The notes under the pieces are model-generated. The model did no database searches. It was not told the origin of the DNA and saw only the letters and a list, made by a program, of their open reading frames with translations. Below are positions 6,745-15,031 of a stretch of DNA of 64,000 nucleotides, piece by piece (positions within the stretch are counted from its first letter, which is position 1; each line of letters begins with the position of its first letter). Position numbers and translations under genes: made by a program. The stretch is taken from contig OW818686.1 in NCBI GenBank assembly GCA_942493305.1, positions 4,340,001-4,404,000 of the forward strand, given 5' to 3'. The stretch is from UBA7672 sp030824255 (GTDB taxonomy: Bacteria > Pseudomonadota > Alphaproteobacteria > Caulobacterales > Hyphomonadaceae).

Positions 6745-9529
6745 CGGATTTGGCCTGAGGGAGAAGCTGGACGCCCGGATTGCTTCGGCGCGCCGTCGTC
6801 TCTTCTGGCCGTCCCTCGTCCGCTCGGCCCTTCCGGCTGTCCTCTGGTTTACCGGCTTTGCGGTCTTCTGGCTCACCGGGCTCTACACACCCCTTCCGCC
6901 CGAAATTCAGGCCACCGTTGGCGTCGTCTTCTGGGTCGGCCTGCTCACGCTCGTCCTCGTCGGCTTCAAGGTCTGGCATCGCCCCACCGAAGACGAGGCG
7001 CGCGACCTGATCGACGGCTCCATCGAGGGCCGCCCGCTCTCCGTCTGGACCGACCGCCCGTCCAAGGCCGACACCACTGGCTGGACGCTCTGGCAGGAAC
7101 ACCGCGACCGCATGGCCGCCCTGGCTCTCAAACAGGGCAGGATCGATGTCGCGCCTCACTGGAAACAGGCTGACCCGTTCTATCTTCGGTTCGCCGCCCC
7201 CGCCTTGCTCGTTGTTGCCGGCGTCGTCGCCGGCGCCGCCGTGCTGGATCGGACAGGCAAGGGTCTCTTCCCGGATTACGGCGCCCTGTTCGGCGCCCAC
7301 ACGCTGAAGATCGAGGCGTGGATCACCCCGCCGGGCTATACCGGCTCCGCCCCCTTCGTGCTCACCCCCGGTCAGGCCGCCAAGGCGCCGGAAGGCTCCG
7401 AAGTCACCATCCGCATCATCGGCCCCGGCCGTCCGCAGATCGGCGTGATGCCGAACGATGGCGGCGCCGTCTCGCTCGAGCCGCAGCCCGGCATCGACGC
7501 CGCCTATGAGGCCCGCGTCGTCGTGAAGGAAGACATGCGCATCGCGGTGAATTTCTGGGGCGAGCGCGCCAGCTTCCCTTTCACCATCGTTGACGATCTC
7601 ACACCGACCGTCTCCTTCGTCGAACCGCCGAAACTGGGCGATGGCGACCGGACCGAATTCAAATACCAGCTCGCCGACGACTACGGCGTTGAAAAGCTCG
7701 AACTCGTTGCGATCCGCACCGACCTGCCGGAGAGCGCCGGCGTGGTCGAGGACGCGATCCCGATCGAAACCGCCACACTCTCCCCGAAGGAAGAGGAAGG
7801 CGACTACAGCCAGGATCTCGTTCGCCATCGCTGGGCTGGCCTGGATGTGATGGTGAAGCTGCGCGCGACCGACGCGGCCGGACAGATCGCGGAAAGTGAG
7901 CCCGTCGCTTACCGCCTACCCGAGAAAATCTTCCTCCAGTCCAACGCCCGCATGGCGCAGGAAGCGCGCCAGGTCCTCCTGCGCAACTGGGAAGACTACA
8001 AGACGCCGGATGGCGCCGACAATTTCACCGCCGTCGAGGGCAGTGGCTACAATGCCCTCGCCACCGCCGCCGCCAACCGCCTCAGCTGGGCGCCGCAGGA
8101 AGTGAAGCGCTCCGTCATGGTGCTCGATGCGATCACGTGGCGCCCGGAAGACTATTTCGAGGACCCGGTCGTGTTCATGGGCCTGCGCAATGCGCGGGGC
8201 ATCATCGAGACGGCATCGACCCGCGATGAAGCCGAAAGCTCTGAAGGCCTGCTATGGGACATCGCCCTGCGCGCCGAATACGGCTCGCTCGCCGATGCCT
8301 CCGCAGCGCTTGAGGCTGCACGCCGCGCGCTGGAAGAAGCGCTCCGCCGCGGCGCGTCGGAAGAAGAAATCAAGCGCCTGATGGATATGTACGAGCAGGC
8401 CATCGAGAACTATCTCGCCGCTCAGATGGCCGAGGCGCTGCGCAACGGCAACGTCAATCAGGATGGCGGCCAGCAACAGGACGGCATGCAGGGCGGCGGC
8501 CCGCAGATGGGCGACAGCGAACTCAACCGGATGCTTCAGGCCCTGCGCGATCTCGCCGAGACCGGCGCGCGCGATCAGGCCCGCCAGCTTCTGAACGACA
8601 TGCAGCGCATGCTCGACCAGATGCAGAACATGCAGATCCAGATGGGTCGCGGCGGTCAGGGCGGTCAGCCGCCGGAAGACGGCCCGATGAGCCGCGCCCT
8701 CAACCGCGCGCTGCAGGATACCAACCGGGCCCTCAACGATCAGCGCGACCTCAACGACCAGACCGAGGAAGCGCAGCGCAACGGCGCCCAGAACGGCCAG
8801 CAGCTCGCTGATCAGCAGCGCCAGCAGCGTGAGCGTCTCGAACAGCAGATGCGCTCCGGCGGCGGTCAGCCGCAACAACAGGGCCAGCAGGGTCAGGGCG
8901 GCCAGCAGCAACAGGGACAGGGTCAGCAGGGCGAAGGCCAACAAGGCCAGGGACAGCAGGGCCAAGGACAGCAGGGTCAGGGTCAACAACCCGGCCAGGG
9001 ACAACAAGGTCAGGGCGGTCAGGGCAACCAGCCAGGCCAACAGCCGGGCCAGCAAGGTCAGGGCCAGGGGCAGGGTCAGGCCGATCGCGGCGGCCCCGGC
9101 GGCCAGCCCGGACGCCCGGGCGTCGAAGGCGACGGCATGTACGGCCAGGAGAACGACCGCACCCGCCGCCTGCTCGGCAACGCCATCGAAATGCAGAAGC
9201 GCGCCGAGGAAGCCCTCCGCCGTGGAGACTTCGCCGCCGCGCGCGAAGCCCAGCAGCAGGCCATGTCCTCCCTGCAGGACCGCTCCTCCGAACTCGCCCG
9301 ACTCAGCGACGAGAACGACCCCAACGCCCGCGAAGAGCGTGACCAGCGCGACATCCTCGGCCGCCTGAACAATGGCGAGTCCGGCTTCGGCGACAATGTG
9401 AAGATCCCCGACGAGATCGAGCGCCAGAAAGCCCGCGATATCCTTGACGAGATCCGCCGCCGCGCTGGCAACCGCGCGCTCACACGCGAAGAACTCGACT
9501 ACCTCCAGCGCCTGCTCGACCGGTTCTGA
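6737..9529 (+). CDS. DUF4175/TIGR02302 family membrane protein with Gln/Gly-rich region
   Basis: A 930-residue protein typical of alphaproteobacteria, of unknown function, usually next to lysA. It starts with GTG at 6737 inside the lysA end. Two hydrophobic segments near residues 30-85 and another near 155-175 anchor it; the middle part is predicted extracytoplasmic. From about residue 580 it becomes Gln-rich (QMQNMQIQMG), and residues about 705-795 are nearly pure Gln/Gly with the repeated unit QGQQGQGQ. The C-terminus returns to charged helices (EERDQRDILGRLN). The low-complexity region is encoded by imperfect CAG/GGC repeats and is a likely place for length variation. A perfect-arm hairpin with a T-run follows the stop. 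Confidence 0.9.
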   Translation: MADGFGLREKLDARIASARRRLFWPSLVRSALPAVLWFTGFAVFWLTGLYTPLPPEIQATVGVVFWVGLLTLVLVGFKVWHRPTEDEARDLIDGSIEGRPLSVWTDRPSKADTTGWTLWQEHRDRMAALALKQGRIDVAPHWKQADPFYLRFAAPALLVVAGVVAGAAVLDRTGKGLFPDYGALFGAHTLKIEAWITPPGYTGSAPFVLTPGQAAKAPEGSEVTIRIIGPGRPQIGVMPNDGGAVSLEPQPGIDAAYEARVVVKEDMRIAVNFWGERASFPFTIVDDLTPTVSFVEPPKLGDGDRTEFKYQLADDYGVEKLELVAIRTDLPESAGVVEDAIPIETATLSPKEEEGDYSQDLVRHRWAGLDVMVKLRATDAAGQIAESEPVAYRLPEKIFLQSNARMAQEARQVLLRNWEDYKTPDGADNFTAVEGSGYNALATAAANRLSWAPQEVKRSVMVLDAITWRPEDYFEDPVVFMGLRNARGIIETASTRDEAESSEGLLWDIALRAEYGSLADASAALEAARRALEEALRRGASEEEIKRLMDMYEQAIENYLAAQMAEALRNGNVNQDGGQQQDGMQGGGPQMGDSELNRMLQALRDLAETGARDQARQLLNDMQRMLDQMQNMQIQMGRGGQGGQPPEDGPMSRALNRALQDTNRALNDQRDLNDQTEEAQRNGAQNGQQLADQQRQQRERLEQQMRSGGGQPQQQGQQGQGGQQQQGQGQQGEGQQGQGQQGQGQQGQGQQPGQGQQGQGGQGNQPGQQPGQQGQGQGQGQADRGGPGGQPGRPGVEGDGMYGQENDRTRRLLGNAIEMQKRAEEALRRGDFAAAREAQQQAMSSLQDRSSELARLSDENDPNAREERDQRDILGRLNNGESGFGDNVKIPDEIERQKARDILDEIRRRAGNRALTREELDYLQRLLDRF
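8860..9110 (+). repeat. Low-complexity Gln/Gly-coding repeat inside DUF4175 gene
   Basis: About 250 bp of degenerate short repeats of the type CAGGGCCAGCAAGGT, encoding the Gln/Gly tract. Third-base variation between units shows that the tract is old or kept at the protein level rather than freshly expanded. Confidence 0.85.
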
Positions 9530-9546
9530 TTGCCCATTAACGAAAA

Positions 9547-9580
9547 CGACCCCCACGCATCGGTGGAGGTCGTCTATTTT
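9547..9580 (+). terminator. Rho-independent terminator after DUF4175 gene
   Basis: Arms CGACCCCCAC and GTGGAGGTCG pair over ten positions with one C/A mismatch around a six-base loop, followed by TCTATTTT. It lies 18 bp after the stop codon at 9529 and ends the lptM-like/lysA/DUF4175 unit. Confidence 0.8.
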
Positions 9581-9618
9581 GTAGCTGTGCGGGTGTATCG
9601 ACCGTCCGGCTTCGCGCG

Positions 9619-9918
9619 CTAGCGCCGCAAAAGGCGGCTCAGCAGGAACGCCGCGCCGACGGCAAGACCTGTAGTCAGCAACGGCTTGTCGCGAGCGAAC
9701 TCCAGTCCACGCTTGGCAGGATCGCGGATTTCTGGCGGCGCTTTATCGGCCAGTCCATCGAGCCCATCAATGACGCGGCCATAGGCTTGCTTGGCATGCC
9801 CGCCGATTTCTTTGGCGGCGCCCTCAAGCTGGAGCTTGGCGTCGCCCGTGATGTCGCCCAAACCGCTCGTGGCCTTGCCGATCACTTTATCCAAACCACC
9901 GTTGATCGCTTGGTCCAT
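9619..9918 (-). CDS. CsbD-like stress protein with C-terminal membrane segment
   Basis: A 99-residue protein. The N-terminal half (GLDKVIGKATSGLGDITGD...KLQLEGAAKEIGGHAKQAYG) follows the CsbD pattern of small general-stress proteins. The C-terminus, LLTTGLAVGAAFLLSRLLRR, is a membrane anchor resembling ElaB/DUF883 proteins. The ATG at 9918 (MDQAING) is the family-like start; an ATG at 9930 directly follows AGAAGG and is also possible. Upstream, GGAAC then 16 bp then CGCT (9987 down to 9963) is a near match to the EcfG/SigT general-stress promoter (GGAAC-N16/17-CGTT), which would fit a CsbD gene; this is a weak match. Function in the cell is unknown. Confidence 0.8.
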   Translation of the reverse strand: MDQAINGGLDKVIGKATSGLGDITGDAKLQLEGAAKEIGGHAKQAYGRVIDGLDGLADKAPPEIRDPAKRGLEFARDKPLLTTGLAVGAAFLLSRLLRR

Positions 9919-10037
9919 GACATCCAACATCCTTCTGCTGAGAAAACGGCCCTCACCGCAGAAGCGCGCGACACAACGAACAGTTCCACAAACGTTTTTT
10001 TCCACCGTGACCTGGACGCACATCCGGAAGCAGCACG

Positions 10038-10061
10038 CAGCCGCCCCGGGGCACGCGGCTG
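10038..10061. repeat. Inverted repeat upstream of the CsbD-like gene
   Basis: CAGCCGC and GCGGCTG are perfect 7-bp arms around a 10-base loop. There is no T-run on either side, so it is not a clear terminator. The rest of 9919-10228 shows no gene I can support. Confidence 0.45.
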
Positions 10062-10458
10062 TTCACCATGAGGCGCGCTTGCAGACATCGGTCGAAGAAT
10101 CTTCAGCCAATGCTATTCCGGTTCTCATCCTGAAATCAGGCGGCTGGCTGTGGGATGGCTAGAATACAAAAATAAATCCGCCCCGCTCTCCGTCCCACCC
10201 CACCATCACCGCGCTTATCTTCGCGCTCATGACACGAGCACGTCCCGCAGCAAAAGGACTGGTAACCCCGCCGCCTCTCCATCGTTGGATGGATGCGGTG
10301 CTGCTGCTGTGCGTGAGCCTCGTGCAAAGCGTCCGCGCGACGTTTGGGATGTGGCGGCGTAACAGGCAAGGTGATTGGCACACCGCGCCTGAACCGCACG
10401 CTCTGCCCCAGATGAAGCCGGACACTCACATCAAGGAATCCAGCTCCACCCACGGAGT

Positions 10459-10571
10459 CATTCCTGGCCTTGTGCCGGGGATCTCTGTTCGTCCGTCGCG
10501 GGGACTTGCAAACGCTCCCCTCGAAAATCGCAACCGGGATTCCCGGGATGCGCTGCGCTTACCAGGGAATG
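10459..10571. repeat. Palindromic intergenic repeat element
   Basis: The ends CATTCCTGG (10459-10467) and CCAGGGAATG (10562-10571) are inverted copies differing by one base. Between them lies CCGGGATTCCCGGG. This is the arrangement of alphaproteobacterial dispersed palindromic elements whose translation gives VIPGLVPGIS. Confidence 0.6.
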
Positions 10572-10582
10572 GCGCCGCAGAT

Positions 10583-10601
10583 GTTGCACTGACTGTGCAA
10601 C
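10583..10601. repeat. Short perfect inverted repeat
   Basis: GTTGCAC-TGACT-GTGCAAC, 7-bp perfect arms with a five-base loop, between two larger palindromic elements. It has no adjacent T-run. Confidence 0.5.
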
Positions 10602-10612
10602 CCCCCTGCTGT

Positions 10613-10648
10613 CATTCCAGCCGAACCCCGAAGGGCGAAGAGCTGGAA
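10613..10648. repeat. Second palindromic intergenic element
   Basis: TTCCAGC (10615-10621) and GCTGGAA (10642-10648) are inverted, inside a segment that begins CATTCCAGCCG and continues GAACCCAGG. This too is a common alphaproteobacterial intergenic pattern. No gene lies between it and 10808. Confidence 0.55.
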
Positions 10649-10808
10649 CCCAGGAGCCATGCGCACGCGCATCTCAACACGCACTTGCACGCCCACGCGA
10701 CACGGCTCCGCCGCTTCGCGCATCATGACAGGCCTTCTGCGCCTCTGACCTGAGCTCCCAGCTCAGCGCCAAAATCCCCCTCGGCCCTCCGCCGCAGGCA
10801 TCGCATCC

Positions 10809-11258
10809 TCACGCCTTGGACTTGGCCGCCACCATCGCAACAGCTTTCTCGATCCGCCGCGTGCGTGTCTCCGGCGCCTTGGCTTCTTCGATCGCGCGCA
10901 CATGCTCCTTGCGATGTGTGAACGCCAGGGCGTCGAACGCCTTGCGCAAACCAGTCGCCTTCAGCGCCGCCGCCAGATCCTTCGGCACGTCCACCTCGCG
11001 CGGCGCCGCATCAACCTCAAGCGTCACCTCAACCGTGTCGCCGCCCTTCACGCCCGCCTTGTCGCGATGCGCCTTCGCCAGCGGCAGCATGAACTTCCCG
11101 CCCATCACCGCCACGGTCGAGCGATAGATATGGCCCTTCAGCGTCACGACGACCTTCGGCTTCTTGCCCTGGCCGAGCTTCGCCACAACCGCGTCCGGCA
11201 CGACAATGCCGGTCGCGTTCATGCCCTCGGCCAGCATGATCGTCGTCTTGAATTTCAC
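10809..11258 (-). CDS. DUF1905/YdeI-OmdA domain protein
   Basis: A 149-residue cytosolic protein. Residues 1-90 fit the DUF1905 beta-barrel pattern (TGIVVPDAVVAKLG, MLPLAKAHRD, GDTVEVTLEVD). The C-terminus (KAFDALAFTHRKEHVRAIEEAK) is the YdeI/OmdA domain linked to bacteriocin or antimicrobial peptide tolerance in other bacteria. It starts with GTG at 11258, overlapping the stop of the upstream gene as GTGA, so it is translationally coupled to that gene and probably to feoAB further upstream. The biochemical role is not established. Confidence 0.85.
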   Translation of the reverse strand: MKFKTTIMLAEGMNATGIVVPDAVVAKLGQGKKPKVVVTLKGHIYRSTVAVMGGKFMLPLAKAHRDKAGVKGGDTVEVTLEVDAAPREVDVPKDLAAALKATGLRKAFDALAFTHRKEHVRAIEEAKAPETRTRRIEKAVAMVAAKSKA

Positions 11259-11848
11259 AGCTCCGCTGCCTTCTCAAGCAACAACTGAGGAAGGGTGTTA
11301 CAGCCCTTTATCGACGCGATCTGAAACGCGGAAAGTAATGCGATGCTATCTGCGTTCCCTAGCATTTGGATGATCTCGTCCGGATGAAAGTTTGGCTCAA
11401 TGGAATTGCCGTTGATCTGACGCCCGATGGCATCAATACCTCCATGCGCCAGACCGCACAGAAACTCCCAGTTAGCGCGTTTCGTCTGACTCAGAATTCC
11501 CGAGTTAAAATCTTCCAGCGTCTCGATATCGCGAATCGCGAGTCCCAATTTTATCTCGAAGGCATTCCTTACAAACTTCTCGACATGCTCTTCGGTTGCG
11601 CATCGATAAAGCCAAACACCGCGGATGTACGTTTCAAAAGTCGGACGAAGCAGCGCTGCGGCTGAGCCATAGAGGCGCTGATGTGCTAGGACCACAATGG
11701 CGCGATGATGCTGCCTAACGAGTTCTATGCAGGCCAAGGATAGCGAGTTCCGCAATCCTCCGGGAGTCAAAAAGCTATCGATGCTATCGTCCAACCACCT
11801 AATCAAGGAGGTTGATTTCTCAAGTCGCTGTCTAATCACATCGGCCAT
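11255..11848 (-). CDS. Low-GC gene of unknown function between feoB and ydeI-like gene
   Basis: A 197-residue, probably cytosolic and mostly helical protein. The stretch RLYGSAAALLRPTFETYIRGVWLY resembles helical proteins of the DUF5677/DUF6988 type, but I cannot assign a family with confidence. The ATG at 11848 lies 38 bp after the feoB stop; a GTG 18 bp further upstream is in frame. Base composition is clearly less GC-rich than either neighbour, which suggests transfer into the feo operon. Related helical proteins are sometimes linked to phage defence, but nothing here shows that. Confidence 0.7.
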   Translation of the reverse strand: MADVIRQRLEKSTSLIRWLDDSIDSFLTPGGLRNSLSLACIELVRQHHRAIVVLAHQRLYGSAAALLRPTFETYIRGVWLYRCATEEHVEKFVRNAFEIKLGLAIRDIETLEDFNSGILSQTKRANWEFLCGLAHGGIDAIGRQINGNSIEPNFHPDEIIQMLGNADSIALLSAFQIASIKGCNTLPQLLLEKAAEL

Positions 11849-11886
11849 TCGCCCGACCAACCCACGCCAAGGCTCGCAACGATTTC

Positions 11887-13725
11887 CTACAGCCCCAGCG
11901 CCGTCGCGCCCCAGAACGTCACCAGCGAAGCCACGTAAGCCAGCGCGAACAGGTAGACGAACATGAAGCCCGTCCACTTCCACGAGTTCGTCTCGCGCCG
12001 CACCGTCGCCAGCGTCGCAAGGCATTGCGGCGCGTAGACGTACCAGGCGAGGAAGGCGAGGGCCATCGGCAGCGTCCAGTCGTTCTGGAGAAGCTGCGTC
12101 AGGCCATCGACGTTTTCTTCCCCACCCTGCACCGCATAGATTGTCGCAAGTCCGCCAACCGCAACTTCCCGCGCCGCAAGCCCCGGCACCAGCGCGATCA
12201 CCATGGCGAGGTTGAAGCCCACCGGCTGGAAAATCGGATACAGCACAGAGCCGAGCATGCCCGCGAAACTGTTCGCCAGTTCTGGCGCTTCGCCATCAAC
12301 CTGCGGGAACGTCACGAGGAACCACAGCGTGACCGAAACCATGAAGATGATCGTGCCGGCGCGCTTGAGGAACGCCCACGCCTTCTGGATCAGGCCGAGG
12401 AAATAGTCGCGCCAAACCGGCAGCTTGTAGGTCGGCAACTCCATAACCAGCGGCTGGGTCGAGCCCTTGGTCGCCGTCCGCTTGAGGATGAAAGCCACCA
12501 GAACCGCACTGATGACGCCAATGATGTAGAGCCCGAACAGCACAAGGCCCTGCATGTTGAAAATGCCGACTTGGGTCGCCGGAATGAACGCGCCGATCAG
12601 CAGCGCGTAGACCGGAAGCCGCGCCGAGCATGTCATCAGCGGCGCCACCATGATTGTGGTCAGCCTGTCCCGCTCGTTCTCGATGGTCCGCGCCGCCATG
12701 ATGCCGGGGATGGCGCACGCAAAGCTCGACAGCAGCGGGATGAACGCACGCCCGTTGAGGCCCACACGCAGCATCAGCTCGTCCATCAGGAAAGCCGCGC
12801 GTGCCATGTAGCCGGAGGCTTCGAGGAACAGGATGAACGCAAAAAGGATGGTGATCTGCGGCAGGAACACCACCACGGAGCCAACGCCCGCAATCATTCC
12901 GTCCACGATCAGGCTCTGCAGCAAGCCGTCGGGAATGGCGGCCGCCACCTGCTCGCCCAGCCATCCGAAGAAGGCCTCGATCCCGTCCATCGCCGGCGTC
13001 GCCCAGGCGAACACCGACTGGAACATGACGAACAGCACCGTGCCAAGAATAAGCAGGCCCGAAACAGGGTGCAGCAGAACCGCATCGACCTGCCGCGTCA
13101 GCCGGTTCATCGCCGGCTCCACCATTGTCTCGTCTGCAATCCGCCGCGCCTCGCGCTGCAGGGCGCGCAGGTCATGCACCGGTTCGGCTGCAACGCCGCC
13201 GGGGGGCAGGTTCCTCAGAACTTCGTCGATCTTGGCGACCAGCTGCTCGCGCCCCGCCTTCCGCGTTGCGCGCGTGGCCACGACCGGCACGCCCAGCAGC
13301 GCAGACAGCTTCGGCACATCGATCTTCACGCCATCGCGCTCGGCAAGGTCGATCATGTTCAGCGACACGATCACGGGCAGGCCGAGCGACTTCATCTGCA
13401 GCACGGTATGCAGGTGCGTCCGCAGGTTGGCGGCGTCCGCCACGAGGATCAGCGCATCCGGCGCCGGATCGCCCCGCTTGCCCTGGATCGCCTCCACCGC
13501 CACGCGCTCGTCCAGCGACCGCGCCTCAAGGCCGTAAATTCCCGGCAGGTCCACAAGCGTGACGCTCGCCCCGCCCGGCGTCTCGAACCGGCCCGACCGT
13601 GTTTCCACCGTTGTGCCCGCATAGTTCGCCGTCTTCGCCAGACCGCCGGTCAGGCCGTTGAACAGTGTCGTCTTCCCGCTGTTGGGGGCGCCGACAAGCG
13701 CAAGTCGCAGGGTCACAGCGGTCAC
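11887..13725 (-). CDS. feoB: Ferrous iron transporter FeoB (compact form)
   Basis: A 612-residue inner-membrane protein that imports Fe2+. The N-terminal GTPase has its P-loop at residues 12-19 (GAPNSGKT), a DLPGIYGL switch, and SLNMIDLAERDG where the guanine-specificity motif lies. Two transmembrane Gate regions follow, including SSFACAIPGIMAARTI and LMTCSARLPVY with conserved cysteines. It is about 150 residues shorter than E. coli FeoB, missing part of the soluble spacer and C-terminal tail, as in many alphaproteobacteria. It starts with GTG at 13725, overlapping the feoA stop as GTGA. A Fur-like box precedes feoA. Confidence 0.95.
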   Translation of the reverse strand: MTAVTLRLALVGAPNSGKTTLFNGLTGGLAKTANYAGTTVETRSGRFETPGGASVTLVDLPGIYGLEARSLDERVAVEAIQGKRGDPAPDALILVADAANLRTHLHTVLQMKSLGLPVIVSLNMIDLAERDGVKIDVPKLSALLGVPVVATRATRKAGREQLVAKIDEVLRNLPPGGVAAEPVHDLRALQREARRIADETMVEPAMNRLTRQVDAVLLHPVSGLLILGTVLFVMFQSVFAWATPAMDGIEAFFGWLGEQVAAAIPDGLLQSLIVDGMIAGVGSVVVFLPQITILFAFILFLEASGYMARAAFLMDELMLRVGLNGRAFIPLLSSFACAIPGIMAARTIENERDRLTTIMVAPLMTCSARLPVYALLIGAFIPATQVGIFNMQGLVLFGLYIIGVISAVLVAFILKRTATKGSTQPLVMELPTYKLPVWRDYFLGLIQKAWAFLKRAGTIIFMVSVTLWFLVTFPQVDGEAPELANSFAGMLGSVLYPIFQPVGFNLAMVIALVPGLAAREVAVGGLATIYAVQGGEENVDGLTQLLQNDWTLPMALAFLAWYVYAPQCLATLATVRRETNSWKWTGFMFVYLFALAYVASLVTFWGATALGL

Positions 13726-13976
13726 TGTTGTGGCTCCACGAGCACGAGGGCGGCTTCGGATTTCCGCAGGGCGATCACGGTGCGGTTCAGGCGGAATGAC
13801 AGCGGCGCGCCGCCCAGCCAGCCCTTGGCCAGCAATTCGACCTCGTCGCCTTCGGCAAAGCCGATTTCCCGCAGCTTGGCGACAAGGCTTTGATCCCCCG
13901 CGCCAAAGCCCACGACCCGGGCGATCACGCGCCTTGTCAGGGTGTCCATGCCTATCGAATTCGACCCGCTATCCAT
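13722..13976 (-). CDS. feoA: Ferrous iron transport protein FeoA
   Basis: An 84-residue SH3-like cytosolic protein that supports FeoB. The family pattern LREIGFAEGDEVELLAKGWLGG and a final beta-strand with the basic NRTVIALRKSEAALV are visible. The start at 13976 lies 14 bp from a palindromic Fur-like box; a second ATG nine codons in (MDTLTRR) is possible. It is the first gene of feoA-feoB-(11848-11255)-(11258-10809). Confidence 0.9.
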   Translation of the reverse strand: MDSGSNSIGMDTLTRRVIARVVGFGAGDQSLVAKLREIGFAEGDEVELLAKGWLGGAPLSFRLNRTVIALRKSEAALVLVEPQQ

Positions 13977-13989
13977 GCGTGAGTCTTAT

Positions 13990-14004
13990 TGAGAACAATT
14001 CTCA
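13990..14004 (-). promoter_or_regulatory. Fur-like operator upstream of feoA
   Basis: TGAGAACAATTCTCA is a perfect 6-3-6 inverted repeat (TGAGAA/TTCTCA) and fits a 7-1-7 Fur box with one mismatch. It is 14 bp before the feoA start. A near copy lies at 21238-21252 before the TonB-receptor operon. Confidence 0.7.
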
Positions 14005-14047
14005 GAGGCAATGAGTTTCGTGTCGCATCCGGTTGAAATGCCGGTGA

Positions 14048-15013
14048 TTAATTCGCGGAGGATGCCGTCGCAGCCGCGGGCGGTGCCGCGCCATCCTTCA
14101 GGAACTTCACCAACACCCGCTGCCCAACCAGAACCGGCGCGGATTCGGCGTTCACCACCACCTCCACCACCCGCTCATCCGTCCGCTCACTCGGATCGTC
14201 GGAGCGCAGCTTCCGCGAGCCCATCACACCGGCAATGCGCAGCACCTCGCCGGGATACGACATCTTCTGGTCGGACTCCGGAACGATCTCCACCTTCTGC
14301 CCGACCTTCACCTGCGTGATTGAGCGCTCTTCCACCTCCGCGCGCACAATGCGCTGCGTGTCAGGCTGAAGCTGGAACATTGCGGTGACGCTGAAGGTCG
14401 ACGCGCCCGAGCCCGGATTAGCGTAGCGGCGGACAATCGTGCCATCCGCCGGAGCGCGGATCACATACAGCTCCATCTGGTAATTGGCCTCGGCCAGTTG
14501 CGCGCGCGCGAGCGCAATCGTGGATCTTTGCGCCCCCACCTGCGCCTGCAGCTGCTTCCGGGCGTCCTGTGTCTGCTCATAGGCCTGGGTCGACGCCGCA
14601 TCTTCTGACGTCAGACGCTTCAGCCGCGCCTCTTCCCGAACGGCCGCATCGAGCTGGACTTCCAGGATCGGCAGCTGCGCTTCTGCCTGCTGGAGCTGCG
14701 CTGACACGCGATTTCGCGAGAGGCGGGCGTCATCGTCTTCCTGCCGCGCCAGCACCTGGCCGGAGACAACCTTGTCGCCCTCCTGCACCAGCACTTCGCG
14801 CACGATTCCCGGCGCGCGCGCCGCAACGTCGACGAGGCCGCCTTCAATGTCGACCTTGCCCGCGGACACCGCCGTATAGGTTGAGCTGGCCGAAGCTGCA
14901 TCGACGCCGACCTGCGGCGGACCGCCTTGCGGACCACCCTGTTCAGGGCCGCCGCACGCAGCGAGCGTCAACAGGCTGGCGGCGGCAAGGAGCGAAACCG
15001 GGAGGCGTTTCAT
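14048..15013 (-). CDS. HlyD/MacA-like periplasmic adaptor lipoprotein of ABC exporter
   Basis: A 321-residue membrane-fusion protein. Lipobox LLTLAAC, a biotinyl-lipoyl half-motif (GIVREVLVQEGDKVVSGQVLAR), a coiled coil between about residues 95 and 180 (QLQQAEAQLPILEVQL), then the second lipoyl half (IRAPADGTIVRRYANPG) and beta-barrel domain. It connects an inner-membrane ABC transporter to the outer membrane. It is third in the operon permease-ATPase-adaptor, 18 bp after the ATPase stop. The exported substrate is not known. Confidence 0.88.
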   Translation of the reverse strand: MKRLPVSLLAAASLLTLAACGGPEQGGPQGGPPQVGVDAASASSTYTAVSAGKVDIEGGLVDVAARAPGIVREVLVQEGDKVVSGQVLARQEDDDARLSRNRVSAQLQQAEAQLPILEVQLDAAVREEARLKRLTSEDAASTQAYEQTQDARKQLQAQVGAQRSTIALARAQLAEANYQMELYVIRAPADGTIVRRYANPGSGASTFSVTAMFQLQPDTQRIVRAEVEERSITQVKVGQKVEIVPESDQKMSYPGEVLRIAGVMGSRKLRSDDPSERTDERVVEVVVNAESAPVLVGQRVLVKFLKDGAAPPAAATASSAN

Positions 15014-15031
15014 GACGGTTGTTCCGTTCTC

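Larger units (their letters stand above)
10229..10753 (+). other. Doubtful open frame over intergenic repeats
   Basis: A 174-codon frame is open here. Its first 70 or so codons (hydrophobic LLLCVSLVQSV, then ATFGMWRRN) could be a short real protein, but from about codon 75 the reading (VIPGLVPGIS) is simply the translation of a palindromic intergenic repeat of a kind common in alphaproteobacteria. Codon usage after that point does not look coding. I treat the stretch 9919-10808 as mostly non-coding, with repeats at 10459-10648. Confidence 0.25.

Noticed and set aside
8252..9556. Leu/Ala-rich frame antisense to the Gln/Gly tract, looking like a membrane protein
   Set aside because: Antisense of CAG/GGC repeats reads as CTG/GCC, giving Leu and Ala; this explains the hydrophobic look.
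12025..13893. Long open frame of over 600 codons antisense to feoB
   Set aside because: It is Arg/His/Gln-rich, lacks a domain and a ribosome-binding site, and is a by-product of high-GC codon use in feoA/feoB, which are clearly real.
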